From contig NC_083592.1 in assembly GCF_027579695.1 (NCBI RefSeq), positions 33,566,214 through 33,630,213 on the forward strand: a stretch of 64,000 nucleotides of DNA, in the 5' to 3' direction. This stretch comes from Neoarius graeffei (lineage: Eukaryota > Chordata > Actinopteri > Siluriformes > Ariidae). The notes beneath the pieces were generated by a model that saw only the letters and a program-made list of their open reading frames with translations, ran no database searches and was not told where the DNA came from. Positions 49,401 to 58,524 of this stretch are shown here, piece after piece. The position numbers and the translations under genes were made by a program. Numbering within the stretch: the first letter of the stretch is position 1; every line of letters begins with the position of its first letter.

Positions 49401-52400
49401 CGCCTCATGAATTATGTCATATCTGGTATTGTGTGTTTCTTGAGGTTCTGGGTTTGAGTCCAGTGGCTAATGGGGGCCTTTCTGTGTGGAGTTTGCATGT
49501 TTTCCCCGTGTCTGTTGCCCCTTTTCCACCAAATCAGTTCCAGGGCTGGTTCGGGGCCAGTGCTTAGTTTGGAACCGGGTTTTCTGTTTCCACTGACAAA
49601 GAACTGGCTCTGGGGCCAGAAAAACCAGTTCCAGGCTAGCACCAACTCTCTGCTGGGCCAGAGGAAAGAACTGCTTATGTCAGCGGAGGGCGGAGTTGTT
49701 AAGACCAACAACAATAACAAGACCGCGAAAGATCGCCATTTTTAAGCGACGAGAAGCAGCAGCTGTACAAACGCAAAGTCATTTATTATTATTATTGTTG
49801 TTGCTGCTGCTGCTGCTTCTTCCATGTTGTTTTTGCTTTGATATTCGCTCCAAGGTTTATGTAAACGTAGCGACGTAACTGACGTATACAGCGACGTAAT
49901 GACGTATACGACGACGTAACTGACGTATACAGCGACGTAATGACGTGGCTCCACTTGGCACCGCGAGCTATGGAAAAGCAAACTGGTTCTCAGCTGGCTC
50001 GCAAGTTGAACGAGTTGTGAACCAGCACCAGCACTGGCCCCGAACCAGCCCTGGAACTGATTTGGTGGAAAAGGGGTATGTGAGAGGTTTCCTCCGGGCG
50101 CTCTGGTTTCCCCTTCAGTTCAAAGATATGCAGATTAGGTAAACTACCCAGCCACTGGGGTTGCACAAGTTGGTGCATACTTACTACCAGTCCCAAGCCC
50201 AGAGAGATTGGGGAGGGTTGCGTCAAGAAGGGCATCCGGTGTAAAACCTATGCCATATCTAATATGTGAATCATAATGATCCACTCTGGCAACCCCTTAT
50301 AGGAGCAGCCGAAAGAGGAAGAAGAAGAGGGTCCAGTCTTGCATGTTCTACATCTCTGAGGTTAAATACTGTAGCATTCTGTTAAATACAGTCAGGTGGG
50401 AATACACGATATCTCTTCCTTTATGGAAGACTGAAAATTTGTTCTCTATCCCACATTGGTTTTTTTTTTTTCCCCTCGTACAATAACGGATTTCGGATGT
50501 GAAAGGGGCAAGCTGTTGGCTAGCTGACTGGGACTTTCAGGATGGCAACTTCAAGTGGAACCATGGAAATAAAAAACAAGTTTCTGATTCGTATATGTTT
50601 TTAATCTAATGTGATTGGACAATTCTCAACGATGTCTTTCAAGTTCACACCCGGTGTTAATATAGCTACAGCTGCACGAGTCCCACTCTTGTTCTGACAA
50701 ATGGAGTTGGCTGGTTAGATGTGATGTAAGAAATGCCTTTTATTGCTTTCCATGTTTGCTATTAAAGAGCGACAGCACTGAAGCATTGTGGATAACTCTG
50801 GGGTTCAACAAGACCTAAAACGAGGCTACGTGGGGTTTTTTTTGTTTGTTTTTTTGGCAAGCTTAGCATTGCTGAACAAAGTCCACAGGATTGGCGTGAG
50901 AAGCCTTATCTATTTACTGCATGTTCTTATCTATTTATTGGATGATGTTTTTATCTATTTACTGTATAGCTAAGTTTCCTTCACTGAGTAAATGTTGCTA
51001 TCTACCGGAGACGTTTTGTCGGTTCTGTAGCATTTTAAGGTGGACCAGAATTTTTGAATAAAAAAACATCAGTGTCCTGAAACCCAAAAAAGTTTTAGCA
51101 CTAGCCATCACTGCTGGGTGTGGGATGGGAATACACTCTTGATATAACACCAGTCCATTACCAGATGCCCCACACACACACACACTCATTCACACTTACT
51201 GGCGGCATGGTGGTGTAGTGGTTCGCACTGTCGCCTCACAGCAAGAACGTTCTGGGTTTGAGCCCAGTGGCCGACAGGGGTCTTTTTCTTTATGGAGTTT
51301 GCATGTTCTCCCCGTGTCTGTGTGGGTTTCCTCCAGGTGCTCCGGTTTCCCCCACAGTCCAAAGACATGCAGGTTAGGCTAATTGGCGCAAGCTGTAGTG
51401 GTTTCCCAGCCATAATTTCTCATCTCATCTCATTATCTCTAGCTGCTTTATCCTTCTACAGGGTCGCAGGCAAGCTGGAGCCTATCCCAGCTGACTACGG
51501 GCGAAAGGCGGGGTACACCCTGGACAAGTCGCCAGGTCATCACAGGGCTGACACATAGACACAGACAACCATTCACACTCACATTCACACCTACGGTCAA
51601 TTTAGAGTCACCAGTTAACCTAACCTGCATGTCTTTGGACTGTGGGGGAAACCGGAGCACCCGGAGGAAACCCACGCGGACACGGGGAGAACATGCAAAC
51701 TCCGCACAGAAAGGCCCTCGCCGGCCACGGGGCTCGAACCCGGACCATCTTGCTGTGAGGCGACACCGCTAACCACTACACCACCGTGCCGCCCCCAGCC
51801 ATAATGTATGTATGTTTATTCTATCCACATTCACTGGATCTGAGCAATCATGCACTCTGATTGGCTACTCTACTACTAAGCTATCAGCTCATGTACCGTG
51901 AGTAGAGAAAAAGAAAATGGTGGAGCGTGTTGCTGAAGCAACCGAGGATGAAATTAAAAACTCTACTCGAAAACAAAACGCTAAAAAAATACAAAAAAAG
52001 CAACAAAATATGGAATGGAAATATTTGATGGTAAGAACATATCTTTTTTTTTTTCAAGAATTATCATAGCATTTTTCACAAGTTACTCGTGTCGTTTCGC
52101 CAGTTTGTTTACATTCTAAGCGGAAATTATTTTGTCGGAAGGTTTTGTGTAAAGTTTTTATTTATCGAATTTCCAAAAAATAAAAACGCAAATGCTCCGT
52201 TTCTCAAAATCCAGTGAATGTGGAGAGAATAAAACAGTTATTCCACTCAATCTCATCGTACCTGGCGTTTAGCTATCAGCTCATGTACGACTCGATTTCA
52301 TGGAATAACTATTTTATATATTTCGCTATGGCAAAAGCTAAATTTAAAAAAAAGGCACCTTCAATTTTTTTTTTTTAAACTACTCTTATATATTAGTTTA

Positions 52401-53540
52401 GATTCATTTAAATTATAATAATGAAAAAGGGCGGCACGGTGGTGTAGTGGTTAGTGCTGTCGCCTCACAGCAAGAAGGTCCTGGGTTCGAGCCCCGGGGC
52501 CGGCGAGGGCCTTTCTGTGCGGAGTTTGCATGTTCTCCCCGTGTCTGCGTGGGTTTCCTCCGGGTGCTCCGGTTTCCCCCACAGTCCAAAGACATGCAGG
52601 TTAGGTTAACTGGTGACTCTAAATTGACCGTAGGTGTGAATGTGAGTGTGAATGGTTGTCTGTGTCTATGTGTCAGCCCTGTGATGACCTGGCGACTTGT
52701 CCAGGGTGTACCCCGCCTTTCGCCCGTAGTCAGCTGGGATAGGCTCCAGCTTGCCTGCGACCCTGTAGAAGGATAAAGCGGCTAGAGATAATGAGATGAG
52801 ATGAGATAATGAAAAAGAGCTTGGAGTGATTTAGATGCAAGTTGTGTAATGTATTGTTCCTAAAGCAGCAGTGTATGTCTTTCCAAATGTTGTCAGATTC
52901 TTAAATCTGATCTAAAAACTAAAGTATACATACTTCAGCCTGGCAGTATTTCTCTCTACCTTTTATTTCTTATAGAAGCAAAATTAACGGAACACATTGC
53001 CTCTGTTTGTGGACGTGTTGCTTTCCGTCACCTGATCTCCATTTCCCCTAATAATTTGTTCTCTGGTCAATACAGCTTATGCTGCGTCAGTGCTGCAATG
53101 CAGTCTCCTATCCAGTTGCTGTACTCCCTTGTTCCTCTCGTTTTTTTTCAGGTGATGTCATCAACCTCGGGGACCGGCAGCTGACGGTGCTCCACATGCC
53201 AGGCCACTCCAGAGGCAGCATCTGCCTCCATGACAAAGACAACAAGCTACTGTTCAGCGGCGACGTGGTCTACGACGGCTCCATGATCGACTGGCTGCCC
53301 TACAGCGCCGTCGGGGACTATGTGCGTAGCTGCCAGAGGCTGGTTGAGATGGTGGACAAGGAGGAAGTGGAGCAGGTCATGCCTGGCCACTATAACGCCT
53401 TCGGGGCCAAGAGGCTCCACCGGCTGGCCTCCACCTACATCTCCAGCGCAGGAACGTGTCACAGGTTGACAGCCTGTGCGGTGAAGTCTGTAGCCAGTCT
53501 GGCACTTCGGGCTTCCAACGCCTGCTGTGCCTGTTACTAG
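37030..53540 (+). CDS. MBLAC2: MBLAC2, metallo-beta-lactamase domain-containing protein 2
   Basis: Two coding exons, 37030-37471 and 53152-53540 (831 nt, 276 aa; human is 279), joined through a split Gly codon. The start [12 protein letters not shown] matches the vertebrate N-terminus. Zinc ligands are complete: H79-x-H81-x-D83-H84 ([10 protein letters not shown]), H166 (MPGHSRG), D185 (LFSGDVV) and H227 (MPGHYN). The human enzyme is described as a palmitoyl-CoA hydrolase that is itself S-acylated near its C-terminus; Cys250 here falls at the equivalent place. The C-terminal end NACCACY adds three more cysteines, which I do not recall from the human protein. Divergent from POLR3G. Confidence 0.95.
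37570..37939 (-). mobile_element. tRNA-derived SINE, copy A4 (left part of a two-SINE unit)
   Basis: Minus orientation with its tail next to ATTATAAGTCT (37559-37569). Its head at 37939 is followed by TTATCAAAATTC, not by a repeat of that sequence. See the unit 37570-38474. Confidence 0.92.
38107..38474 (-). mobile_element. tRNA-derived SINE, copy A5 (right part of a two-SINE unit)
   Basis: Minus orientation. The tail begins ATTATCTCTAGCCACTTATC and the head ends TGCCGCCGCC next to ATTATAAGTCT (38475-38485). Confidence 0.9.
38758..39276 (+). mobile_element. 3-bp-TSD MITE 'CCCCTTTTCCACCAAA' family, copy 3
   Basis: 519 bp; TIRs as in the other copies; perfect TSD CAT (38755-38757, 39277-39279). 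It keeps the short [12 protein letters not shown] frame near 39006, which then stops. Confidence 0.9.
39290..39715 (+). repeat. Interspersed repeat with conserved 'GAGGTTTCTTCCTCATG' block
   Basis: Contains CTTGCCACCGTCACCACAGG, TTAGCTCATGTTTTAAGTCG and the end AAAGCGCTATACAAATAAAC, a sequence I know as abundant in ostariophysan genomes. It looks like the 3' part of a retroposon. No ORF. Confidence 0.55.
39720..40640. other. Degraded transposon DNA, no intact feature
   Basis: A minus-strand start [20 protein letters not shown] at about 40066-40007 resembles acidic first exons of fish transposon genes. The ends of the element were not resolved. GAGCGAGTCGCC (40203) and GAGCCGAGTCGCC (39786) may be part of its termini. 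Confidence 0.35.
40641..41880 (-). pseudogene. hAT transposase C-terminal fragment, split by a 6-bp-TSD transposon
   Basis: When 40928-41826 is skipped, the minus strand reads VDKWWADV then [20 protein letters not shown], then [20 protein letters not shown], ending NSNMSK and TAG at 40640. This is the hAT dimerisation domain (DRIFS..KN..R..LS). The insertion falls between two codons and duplicates CACATC. Confidence 0.75.
40928..41820. mobile_element. 6-bp-TSD DNA transposon 'CATACATGTCAACC' family, copy 2 (893 bp)
   Basis: Termini CATACATGTCAACCTTTGGT and, reversed, CATACATGTCAACCTATACG; perfect 6-bp TSD CACATC (40922-40927, 41821-41826). Collinear with 9075-12104 once that copy's insertions are removed, but in the opposite orientation. 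No coding region. Confidence 0.9.
42285..42658 (-). mobile_element. tRNA-derived SINE, copy A6
   Basis: Full length, minus orientation, with a perfect 15-bp TSD AACATAAACATATCA (42270-42284, 42659-42673). Confidence 0.96.
43217..43481 (+). mobile_element. tRNA-derived SINE, second family (copy H1, without 5S segment)
   Basis: Starts CGCGAGTTGGCCTAGTGGTT (A box in TGGCCTAGTGG; a degenerate B box near GAGTTCTATTC). Ends GGGAAGGGACTTTGACTT, with a perfect 16-bp TSD TTAAGATTATATTCAT (43201-43216, 43482-43497). The other copy (63414-63762) has about 60 extra bases of 5S rRNA-like sequence. Confidence 0.9.
43568..44429 (+). mobile_element. tRNA-derived SINE, copy A7, split by a MITE
   Basis: The head (GGTGACGTGGTGGTGTAGTG) runs to 43788, and the rest (TATGTGTCAGCCCTGTGATG) from 44306 to about 44429. 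The 43789-44305 MITE sits in between. Older and more diverged than the other copies. Confidence 0.88.
43789..44305 (+). mobile_element. 3-bp-TSD MITE 'CCCCTTTTCCACCAAA' family, copy 4, inside a SINE
   Basis: 517 bp; TSD TAT (43786-43788, 44306-44308). The intact SINE sequence (GTGTCTATGTGTCAG) in other copies proves the 3-bp duplication. Confidence 0.93.
44513..44706 (+). mobile_element. Diverged partial SINE (family A)
   Basis: GGTGGCACGGTTGGTGCTGTC to about TAGGTGTGAATATC. It lacks the 3' third and has internal deletions (missing CGTGTCCGCGTGGG). Followed by about 1.2 kb in which I see no feature. Confidence 0.75.
45947..46303 (-). mobile_element. tRNA-derived SINE, copy A8
   Basis: Minus orientation with TSD GTCTACTTAAACAT (45933-45946, 46304-46317). 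An internal deletion of about 15 bp (CACGGGGAGAACATG region) and a shortened head (CTACGCCGCCC) are visible. Confidence 0.94.
46645..46903. mobile_element. Mini hAT 'CAGTGTTGCC' family, copy 2, with a SINE inside
   Basis: Termini CAGTGTTGCCAGATTGGG and, reversed, CAGTGTTGCCAGATACTG, with perfect 8-bp TSD AGCAGAGC (46637-46644, 46904-46911). Split by the tRNA SINE at 46668-46822. Confidence 0.88.
46668..46822 (-). mobile_element. Short tRNA-derived SINE (third family)
   Basis: Minus orientation. The head GGGGCGTCGTGGCTCAGGTG has a box A; CGGGTTCGATCCC is a perfect B box; then TCCTATCCAATAAAGGTGAA. Perfect 13-bp TSD AGATTGGGCAGTT (46655-46667, 46823-46835). Confidence 0.93.
46960..47247 (+). 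pseudogene. THAP zinc-finger ORF with one in-frame stop
   Basis: Reads [20 protein letters not shown], then [17 protein letters not shown], a TAA at 47086, then [13 protein letters not shown], and ends KT-TGA at 47247. The C2CH ligands (C-x2-C, C-x2-H), the Trp and the F are present. This is the best preserved THAP frame in the window apart from the single stop. Confidence 0.8.
47300..47674 (+). mobile_element. tRNA-derived SINE, copy A9
   Basis: Full length, TSD ATATTCTCCACG (47288-47299, 47675-47686), inserted downstream of the THAP frame in the Kolobok-like element. Confidence 0.96.
48443..48632 (-). mobile_element. tRNA-derived SINE (fourth family)
   Basis: Minus orientation. The head GGGGAAGCCATGGCCTAATA, B box GGTTCAATTCC, central GTGCCCTTGAGCAAGGCACC, and end GATAAGAGCATCTACTAAAT. 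Its left end abuts the TTAA of the Kolobok-like element. Confidence 0.8.
49437..50330 (+). mobile_element. Old SINE fragment and RTE-like tail, split by a MITE
   Basis: 49437-49515 and 50079-50143 are family A central sequence (GGAGTTTGCATGTTTTCCCC; TTTCCTCCGGGCGCTC). 50144-50330 ends GAGCAGCCGAAAGAGGAAGA, as in RTE-type retroposon tails (GGGCATCCGGTGTAAAACC). The MITE at 49516-50078 separates them. Confidence 0.65.
49516..50078 (-). mobile_element. 3-bp-TSD MITE 'CCCCTTTTCCACCAAA' family, copy 5
   Basis: 563 bp, reverse orientation, TSD TGT (49513-49515, 50079-50081). Contains an extra tandem of GACGTAACTGACGTATACAG units (about 49871-49943), making it longer than the other copies. Confidence 0.92.
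51202..51390 (+). mobile_element. Truncated SINE (family A)
   Basis: GGCGGCATGGTGGTGTAGTG to CATGCAGGTTAGGCTAATTGG, about the first half of the family. Preceded by a short CA repeat (51173-51184). Confidence 0.85.
51417..51793 (-). mobile_element. tRNA-derived SINE, copy A10
   Basis: Full length, minus orientation, TSD CCCAGCCATAAT (51405-51416, 51794-51805). Confidence 0.96.
51815..52320 (+). mobile_element. DNA transposon remnant 'TTATTCTATCCACATTCACTGG', copy 1
   Basis: Inverted ends: GTTTATTCTATCCACATTCACT at about 51817 against its inverse at about 52205-52232, with an outer inverted pair GTTATTCCACTCAATC / GATTTCATGGAATAAC (52240-52310). Contains an exon-like frame at 51917-52030 ([20 protein letters not shown] ..EWKYLM then GTAAGA). 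Related to 55430-56115 in the opposite orientation. Confidence 0.55.
52430..52805 (+). mobile_element. tRNA-derived SINE, copy A11
   Basis: Full length, TSD ATAATGAAAAAG (52418-52429, 52806-52817), 346 bp upstream of the last MBLAC2 exon. Confidence 0.96.
53152..53540 (+). CDS. MBLAC2: MBLAC2 coding exon 2
   Basis: Begins (G)[20 protein letters not shown] directly after TTTTTTTTCAG and ends CCACY-TAG at 53540. Contains the H166, D185 and H227 zinc ligands. Confidence 0.95.
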
Positions 53541-55429
53541 TTATTCAAACTTTATGCAACAAACTCAGCACTGAGCAATAAGGATCGTCTGGATTCAGAG
53601 GTGTAAGAGTGGAGGTTGGATACTCAGCTGATTGGAATTAAAATGAAACAAGAATTATAATGCATAAATATAGATATTGTTCAAGCGCTCATGTTATAAT
53701 TTAAAACTCAGAAAATTAAGACCAAGTCGAGAGTTCGAGTAACGTATCCAGGGCAAAATGGAGCGTTTGCTGTACGTTCGTTTAGAAATCTCCTGTTCTG
53801 CCGTATCACTCGAGGCACAGCTCTGAGGTTTCCAATGCTCCTTGTGTTTAGTGTCAGCAGGATGACACGCTGGGATTGAATGTTAACTGTGACATTTATA
53901 TTAACCGAGATCTGTCCTCTATTAAGTCAGGATGAAGCTTTATTATATAATTGCATTATGAAATGATGTTCTAAGAGCATTATACAGAGTGTAGCACAGA
54001 TTATCACCTATGGTATTGTAGTTTTTGGTATTAATGAGGTGCATTTACTTTTCTACATTGCTCTGTCTCCAGTTCCTGACTAGTCTTGTGGTCCCTGGAC
54101 AGTTAGACAGTACTTTTTATGACATTTTATGTACACACTAAAGCATAAAGCCTTGCATATCAGTATTACTCGCGTCTTGCAGCTCAACAATGCTGCTTAA
54201 CCAAACGTCTAGAAATCATTCAGCTCGCTTGTTACACCCTGGCATTGTGGAATAAATCACGCTAGGGTGAGCTGTTTGAGGAAAATAAACAACAATAGGG
54301 AGGGCTGTTCACCGCCCAAAGTAGATCATTTTAGTAGATAGTAGATAATCCCTCCCAAATGGATCAATAAAGTGCTATCTAATCTAATCTAATTTAACAA
54401 TAGCAGTATTTGAGCGATGCTCCATACTCAAGAGAATCTGGTAGCGCATCGACCTGATTTTTGATGACTTTTGTGACTATATGATGTCTGCATATGAACA
54501 TGTACCATCACAGGGACCCTGATTATAAGTGCAGCGCAACATATCTCAGAAACACTTAACCACGGGACAGCAAAATTTGTATCTTTATTTACAAACAGGG
54601 TTTTATTTTTAATTTCCTTTGTTAAAAAAATAACTTGGGATTATTTGGCATGAAGTCTCTGACCGGTTCATATGCGTTTTGTTCCTCTTGAACACGAGTA
54701 TAGCCTCGAACACCGGACATCAAACACCGTATACAGAGCACCCCGAAAACTAAAGTAAATATAAATAATTAACGTAACATGGTTGTAATAAAAAAAAAAA
54801 AACCCACAATTTTGCAGACTATGCTCTGGACGTTACACACCTTGCGCTGCTCAACCAAGGATGCAAACCTCTACAAGTTAGCCAGACGTGCACCGTTAGC
54901 CTCTTTTACTCAGTTTTGTGCTAAACCACAGTTCAACCAAAGCACCGAACACAAACAAAACAGTCTCAGTAAACAGTGAACACAAACTTTACGTTGTACA
55001 TATCAGGATGACTTTATAGCATACCGTACTAAACCTCTGACGTGGTGAATATAAACACAGCAGTGAGCGTCTGTAGCATAATAAATACAGCTTCCTGGAC
55101 TGACAGCTCTGTCCGCCATTTACGAACACATTTTACACTCCACTGGGAGCTCTGCTTTTATATATAGGAAATATGCCACTTGTATTTTTCATACGAGTTA
55201 CATCCGGGACATGGAGATCCAAAACCATGACATAAATCTCTATATGTCACTTGTGAGGAAATCGATGAATTGTTTTTGATAAATTTGGGTACTTTTGGTT
55301 TGTGAATGTGTCGATATAATAAAAAGAAAATCACACTGGCTTGAAGATATGAAGTTTTATCGTCTTGTGTTCAAAAAACTCATTTTTTCATACGAAATAC
55401 ATCATGGATCTGAGTAACATGTTTAATAG
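53541..55429 (+). other. MBLAC2 3' region and intergenic DNA
   Basis: AATAAA occurs at 54251-54256 (GTGGAATAAATCACG) and at about 54284-54292 (GGAAAATAAACAAC), either of which could end MBLAC2. GGATCAATAAAGTGCTATC plus TAATCTAATCTAAT (54361-54396) is a Rex-type LINE tail. Beyond that no gene is seen, and CETN3, the next gene in mammals, was not recognised. Confidence 0.45.
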
Positions 55430-56115
55430 TTATTCCATGAAATCGAGTCGTACATGAGCTGATAGCTGATGAGGTGCGTAGCACCGAGTCGGCGATAAGC
55501 TATGTATGATGAGATTGAGTGGAATAACTGTTTTATTCTATCCACATTCACTGGATTTTAAGAAACAGAGCATTTTTATTTTTTGCAAATTCGATTAATA
55601 AAAACTTTATACAAAACATCCAACAAAATAATCTCAGCTTAGAATGTAAATTGGCTGGCGAAATGACGACAACACCAATTTGTGAAAAATGCAATAATAA
55701 TAATAATTCTTGAAAAAAAAGACTTGTTCTTACCGTCAAATACTTTTATTCCATATATTTTGTTGCTTGTTTGTATTTTTGGGGTTTTCTTCTTCAGGTT
55801 ATTTTTTTTTTTCTTTCTTTTTTGGTGGTTGGCAAACCAACTTAAAAGTGCATTACCGCCATCGACTGGGCTGGAGTGTGGAACAGGAGATATGGGGGGG
55901 GGACCCTATATTCTTTTAGCGATTTCTTTTAAATACTTGATTTTTGGGGTTTTGTTTTCGAGTAGAGGTTTTGTTTCATCCTCGGTCGGTTTAGCAACAC
56001 GCTCCTCTATTTTGTTTTTCTCTACTCACGGTATATGAGCTGATATCCTAGTAGTAGAGTAGCCAATCAGAGCACGCGATTGCTCATATCCGGTGCATGT
56101 GGATAGAATAATTTC
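55430..56115 (-). mobile_element. DNA transposon remnant 'TTATTCTATCCACATTCACTGG', copy 2
   Basis: Reverse orientation relative to 51815-52320. AGTTATTCCATGAAATCGAG at 55430 and ACTGTTTTATTCTATCCACA at about 55528, with GAGTAGCCAATCAGAGCACG near the right end. Exon-like sequence is degraded. Confidence 0.55.
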
Positions 56116-56320
56116 CGATATTTCACTCCGATGACATCACTCTCAGTGTTTTCCCGCTGACTAGATGCGTGTTGTCATGATGGCGACCCGGTTCAAAATT
56201 AAAATTCTTTTGATTAACTTGTGTTTTTTTTTTTTTTTTTGTGGATGTGTTCATATAATATAAAGAACATTACTCGCTTCACTTGCTCGTGAATATGTTC
56301 ACCACTGGAAGATAAACTTA

Positions 56321-56906
56321 TGCTGTATTCACACTTATACCGGTACGATAGTGGTATAACTGTATTGATCCAAAGTATACCGGTACAGTTTAGTGCATCT
56401 GTCCACACTAGCGAGAAATGTTTGCGGTTTTCTTTCACGGTAGTTGAAATGCGCGTGCGCGAAATGTTTCCGTGGTTACCGAGTAACTTCCTTCCGAGAA
56501 TATGGCGGATGAAACAACGTGTGTGTGCTTTTTGTTGTCAGTGTACAGTCTGTATTTCTGGTGGTCATTTATTCAGTCGAATCGTATAAAACGCGCGAGG
56601 GAGTTGAGAAAGAAACAAACAAATCTCCGTTCTTCACTATTTTATTCAGCGAAGACATCGATTGAGGTGTGTGACTTTGTGCATGCGCATTATATTTGTA
56701 TCGATACAGAACCGCTTCATCTGTCCACACTACAGCGAAGCGCTACAGTACCGATACTGGACCGGTATGAAACCCATACATTTGTGGGTTTCGTACCGAT
56801 ACAGTTATACCACTACAGTACCGGTATAGTTGCTAGTGTGGACAGGTGTTGCGGTACGAAAGTAGTATCGTATCGGTACAAAATCCCTAGTGTGGACAGG
56901 GTATTC
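56321..56906 (+). mobile_element. Harbinger-like MITE with a retained first exon
   Basis: Inverted ends: TGTATTCACACTTATACCGG at the left and reversed TACCCTGTCCACACTAGGGA at the right, with many ACCGGTA/TACCGATAC repeats. Between them is an exon (56502-56666). The TSD is not clear, so the ends are approximate. Confidence 0.6.
56502..56666 (+). pseudogene. Harbinger-type transposase first exon (55 codons)
   Basis: Reads MADETTCVCFLLSVYSLYFW, then WSFIQSNRIKRARELRKKQT, then SLFYSAKTSIE, ending at GAG/GTGTGT in phase 0. The pattern (acidic start, hydrophobic stretch, Arg/Lys-rich end) is the same as in the 9533-9658 frame. No stop and no frameshift, but no downstream exons in this copy. Confidence 0.5.
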
Positions 56907-56999
56907 ATATCTTTATGCCACAGTATATAGTTCTTTATTATATAGACTCATTCACAAACAATTCATTGATTTTCCTCACAACTGACATGTAGAGATTTG

Positions 57000-57703
57000 T
57001 CACGGTTTTGGTTCTCCATGTCCCAGATGTAGTTCGTATGAAAAATACGGGTGGCGTATTTCCCAATAAAACACTTGTTTATATTTTTTATACTACAGCA
57101 GTTTTCCAAAGCTAACAACTCCCCTATCTTCCCTGTTCATTTTCTCCCTAATTTTAGTCTTACCCACTAATCAGGTCTCGCTTATCATATGACAGCTACC
57201 AACCAGGGAGGGCGAAGGCTATCACGTGATGCCACTCAACCGAATCTTGAACTGCTGTTCAGTGAGGTGGTATAATGCACTGGGAGGAAATGCTGTCTGC
57301 CTTCATGTGCATGCACAAGCTCACAGAAGCCCACGAATAGCTAGGGAGAGACAGCATGCCACGCCTTCCACCAAGAGAGCCCAGTCAGTTTTGTTCTCTT
57401 GGACTTCGGGATCCCACTTGGCTGTGGGATCATCAGGATTCAAACCCATAAACTCCAGACGATTGGGTAAATGCTTTTCTCTTGCGTCAATCGGGCGCCA
57501 ATACGAACAACTTTTTATTTATTAAAGAGCGACACGACACGCCGTACTTTTGTTTATAGTTCAGTTTAATGTTGTGGAATATGACTTACGAAATGCTGAC
57601 ACTAGAGACTCCGTGCATAAATTTTGAATCAACATCTCCTTACAGAAAACTTCATTTCAACAATTACACACTTTTGGTTGCACAGGTTCATGTCAAAGAT
57701 TCA

Positions 57704-57734
<31 letters not shown>

Positions 57735-58099
57735 ACAAATAACTACAAGTGTCCGGGTCTTTTTTTAAATTTGTATATGGTGGTGTTTAAATTGATATTT
57801 AAGAAATCGGTAGCTTTTAATATTCAAATGTTGATCTCTCTTTTTTAATTTTATACTGTATCTCCTGTACGTGATTGGTGGTCAGATAAATCTTTGATAT
57901 ACTTTGTGTCCAGTGAACAGAAATCTCTAGAATATAATCCAGAGAAGCCCTTAATCTGCTTTGCAAGTGGGACCGATCTTCTCCATAGCTCTCTAAAGCA
58001 AACATGACAAGGTCACCTACTGAGATAACCTTGTCCAAGTTGGACTGAAGGCATACCAACATATTTAAACCATATTACCTAAGCAAGAGTGCAGTTATA
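57000..58099. other. Intergenic DNA, no gene seen
   Basis: Contains the (GATT)n run at 57705-57734. Small frames have no recognisable domain. Confidence 0.35.
57705..57734. repeat. (GATT)n microsatellite
   Basis: About seven uninterrupted GATT units. Confidence 0.95.
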
Positions 58100-58114
58100 C
58101 TGTATATTGAATAT

Positions 58115-58491
58115 CTCATCTCATCTCATTATCTCTAGCCGCTTTATCCTGTTCTACAGGGTCGCAGGCAAGCTGGAGCCTATCCCAGCTGACTACGGGC
58201 GAAAGGCGGGGTACACCCTGGACAAGTCAGCAGGTCATCACAGGGCTGACACATAGACACAGACAACCATTCACACTCACATTCGCACCTACGGTCAATT
58301 TAGAGTCACCAGTTAACCTAACCTGCATGTCTTTGGACTGTGGGGGAAACCGGAGCACCCGGAGGAAACCCACGCGGACACGGGGAGAACATGCAAACTC
58401 CGCACAGAAAGGCCCTCGCTGGCCACAGGGCTCGAACCCGGACCTTCTTGCTGTGAGGCGACAGCGCTAACCACTACACCACCGTGCCGCC
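58115..58491 (-). mobile_element. tRNA-derived SINE, copy A12
   Basis: Full length, minus orientation, TSD CTGTATATTGAATAT/CTGTATGTTGAATAT (58100-58114, 58492-58506; 14 of 15). Confidence 0.96.
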
Positions 58492-58524
58492 CTGTATGTT
58501 GAATATTTAAATAATATTGACTGG

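Larger units (their letters stand above)
37472..53151 (+). other. MBLAC2: MBLAC2 intron (15.7 kb), repeat-filled
   Basis: Holds at least ten full or partial SINEs of the GGCGGCACGG family, three 3-bp-TSD MITEs, a 6-bp-TSD element, a Kolobok-like element and other repeats. In 39720-40640, 41827-42269, 42674-43200, 44710-45932, 48640-49436 and 50330-51200 I see no gene. Confidence 0.88.

Noticed and set aside
23554-52776. Recurrent 60-150 codon frames with [20 protein letters not shown] or [20 protein letters not shown]
   Set aside because: These are translations of the tRNA-derived SINE on either strand, not genes.
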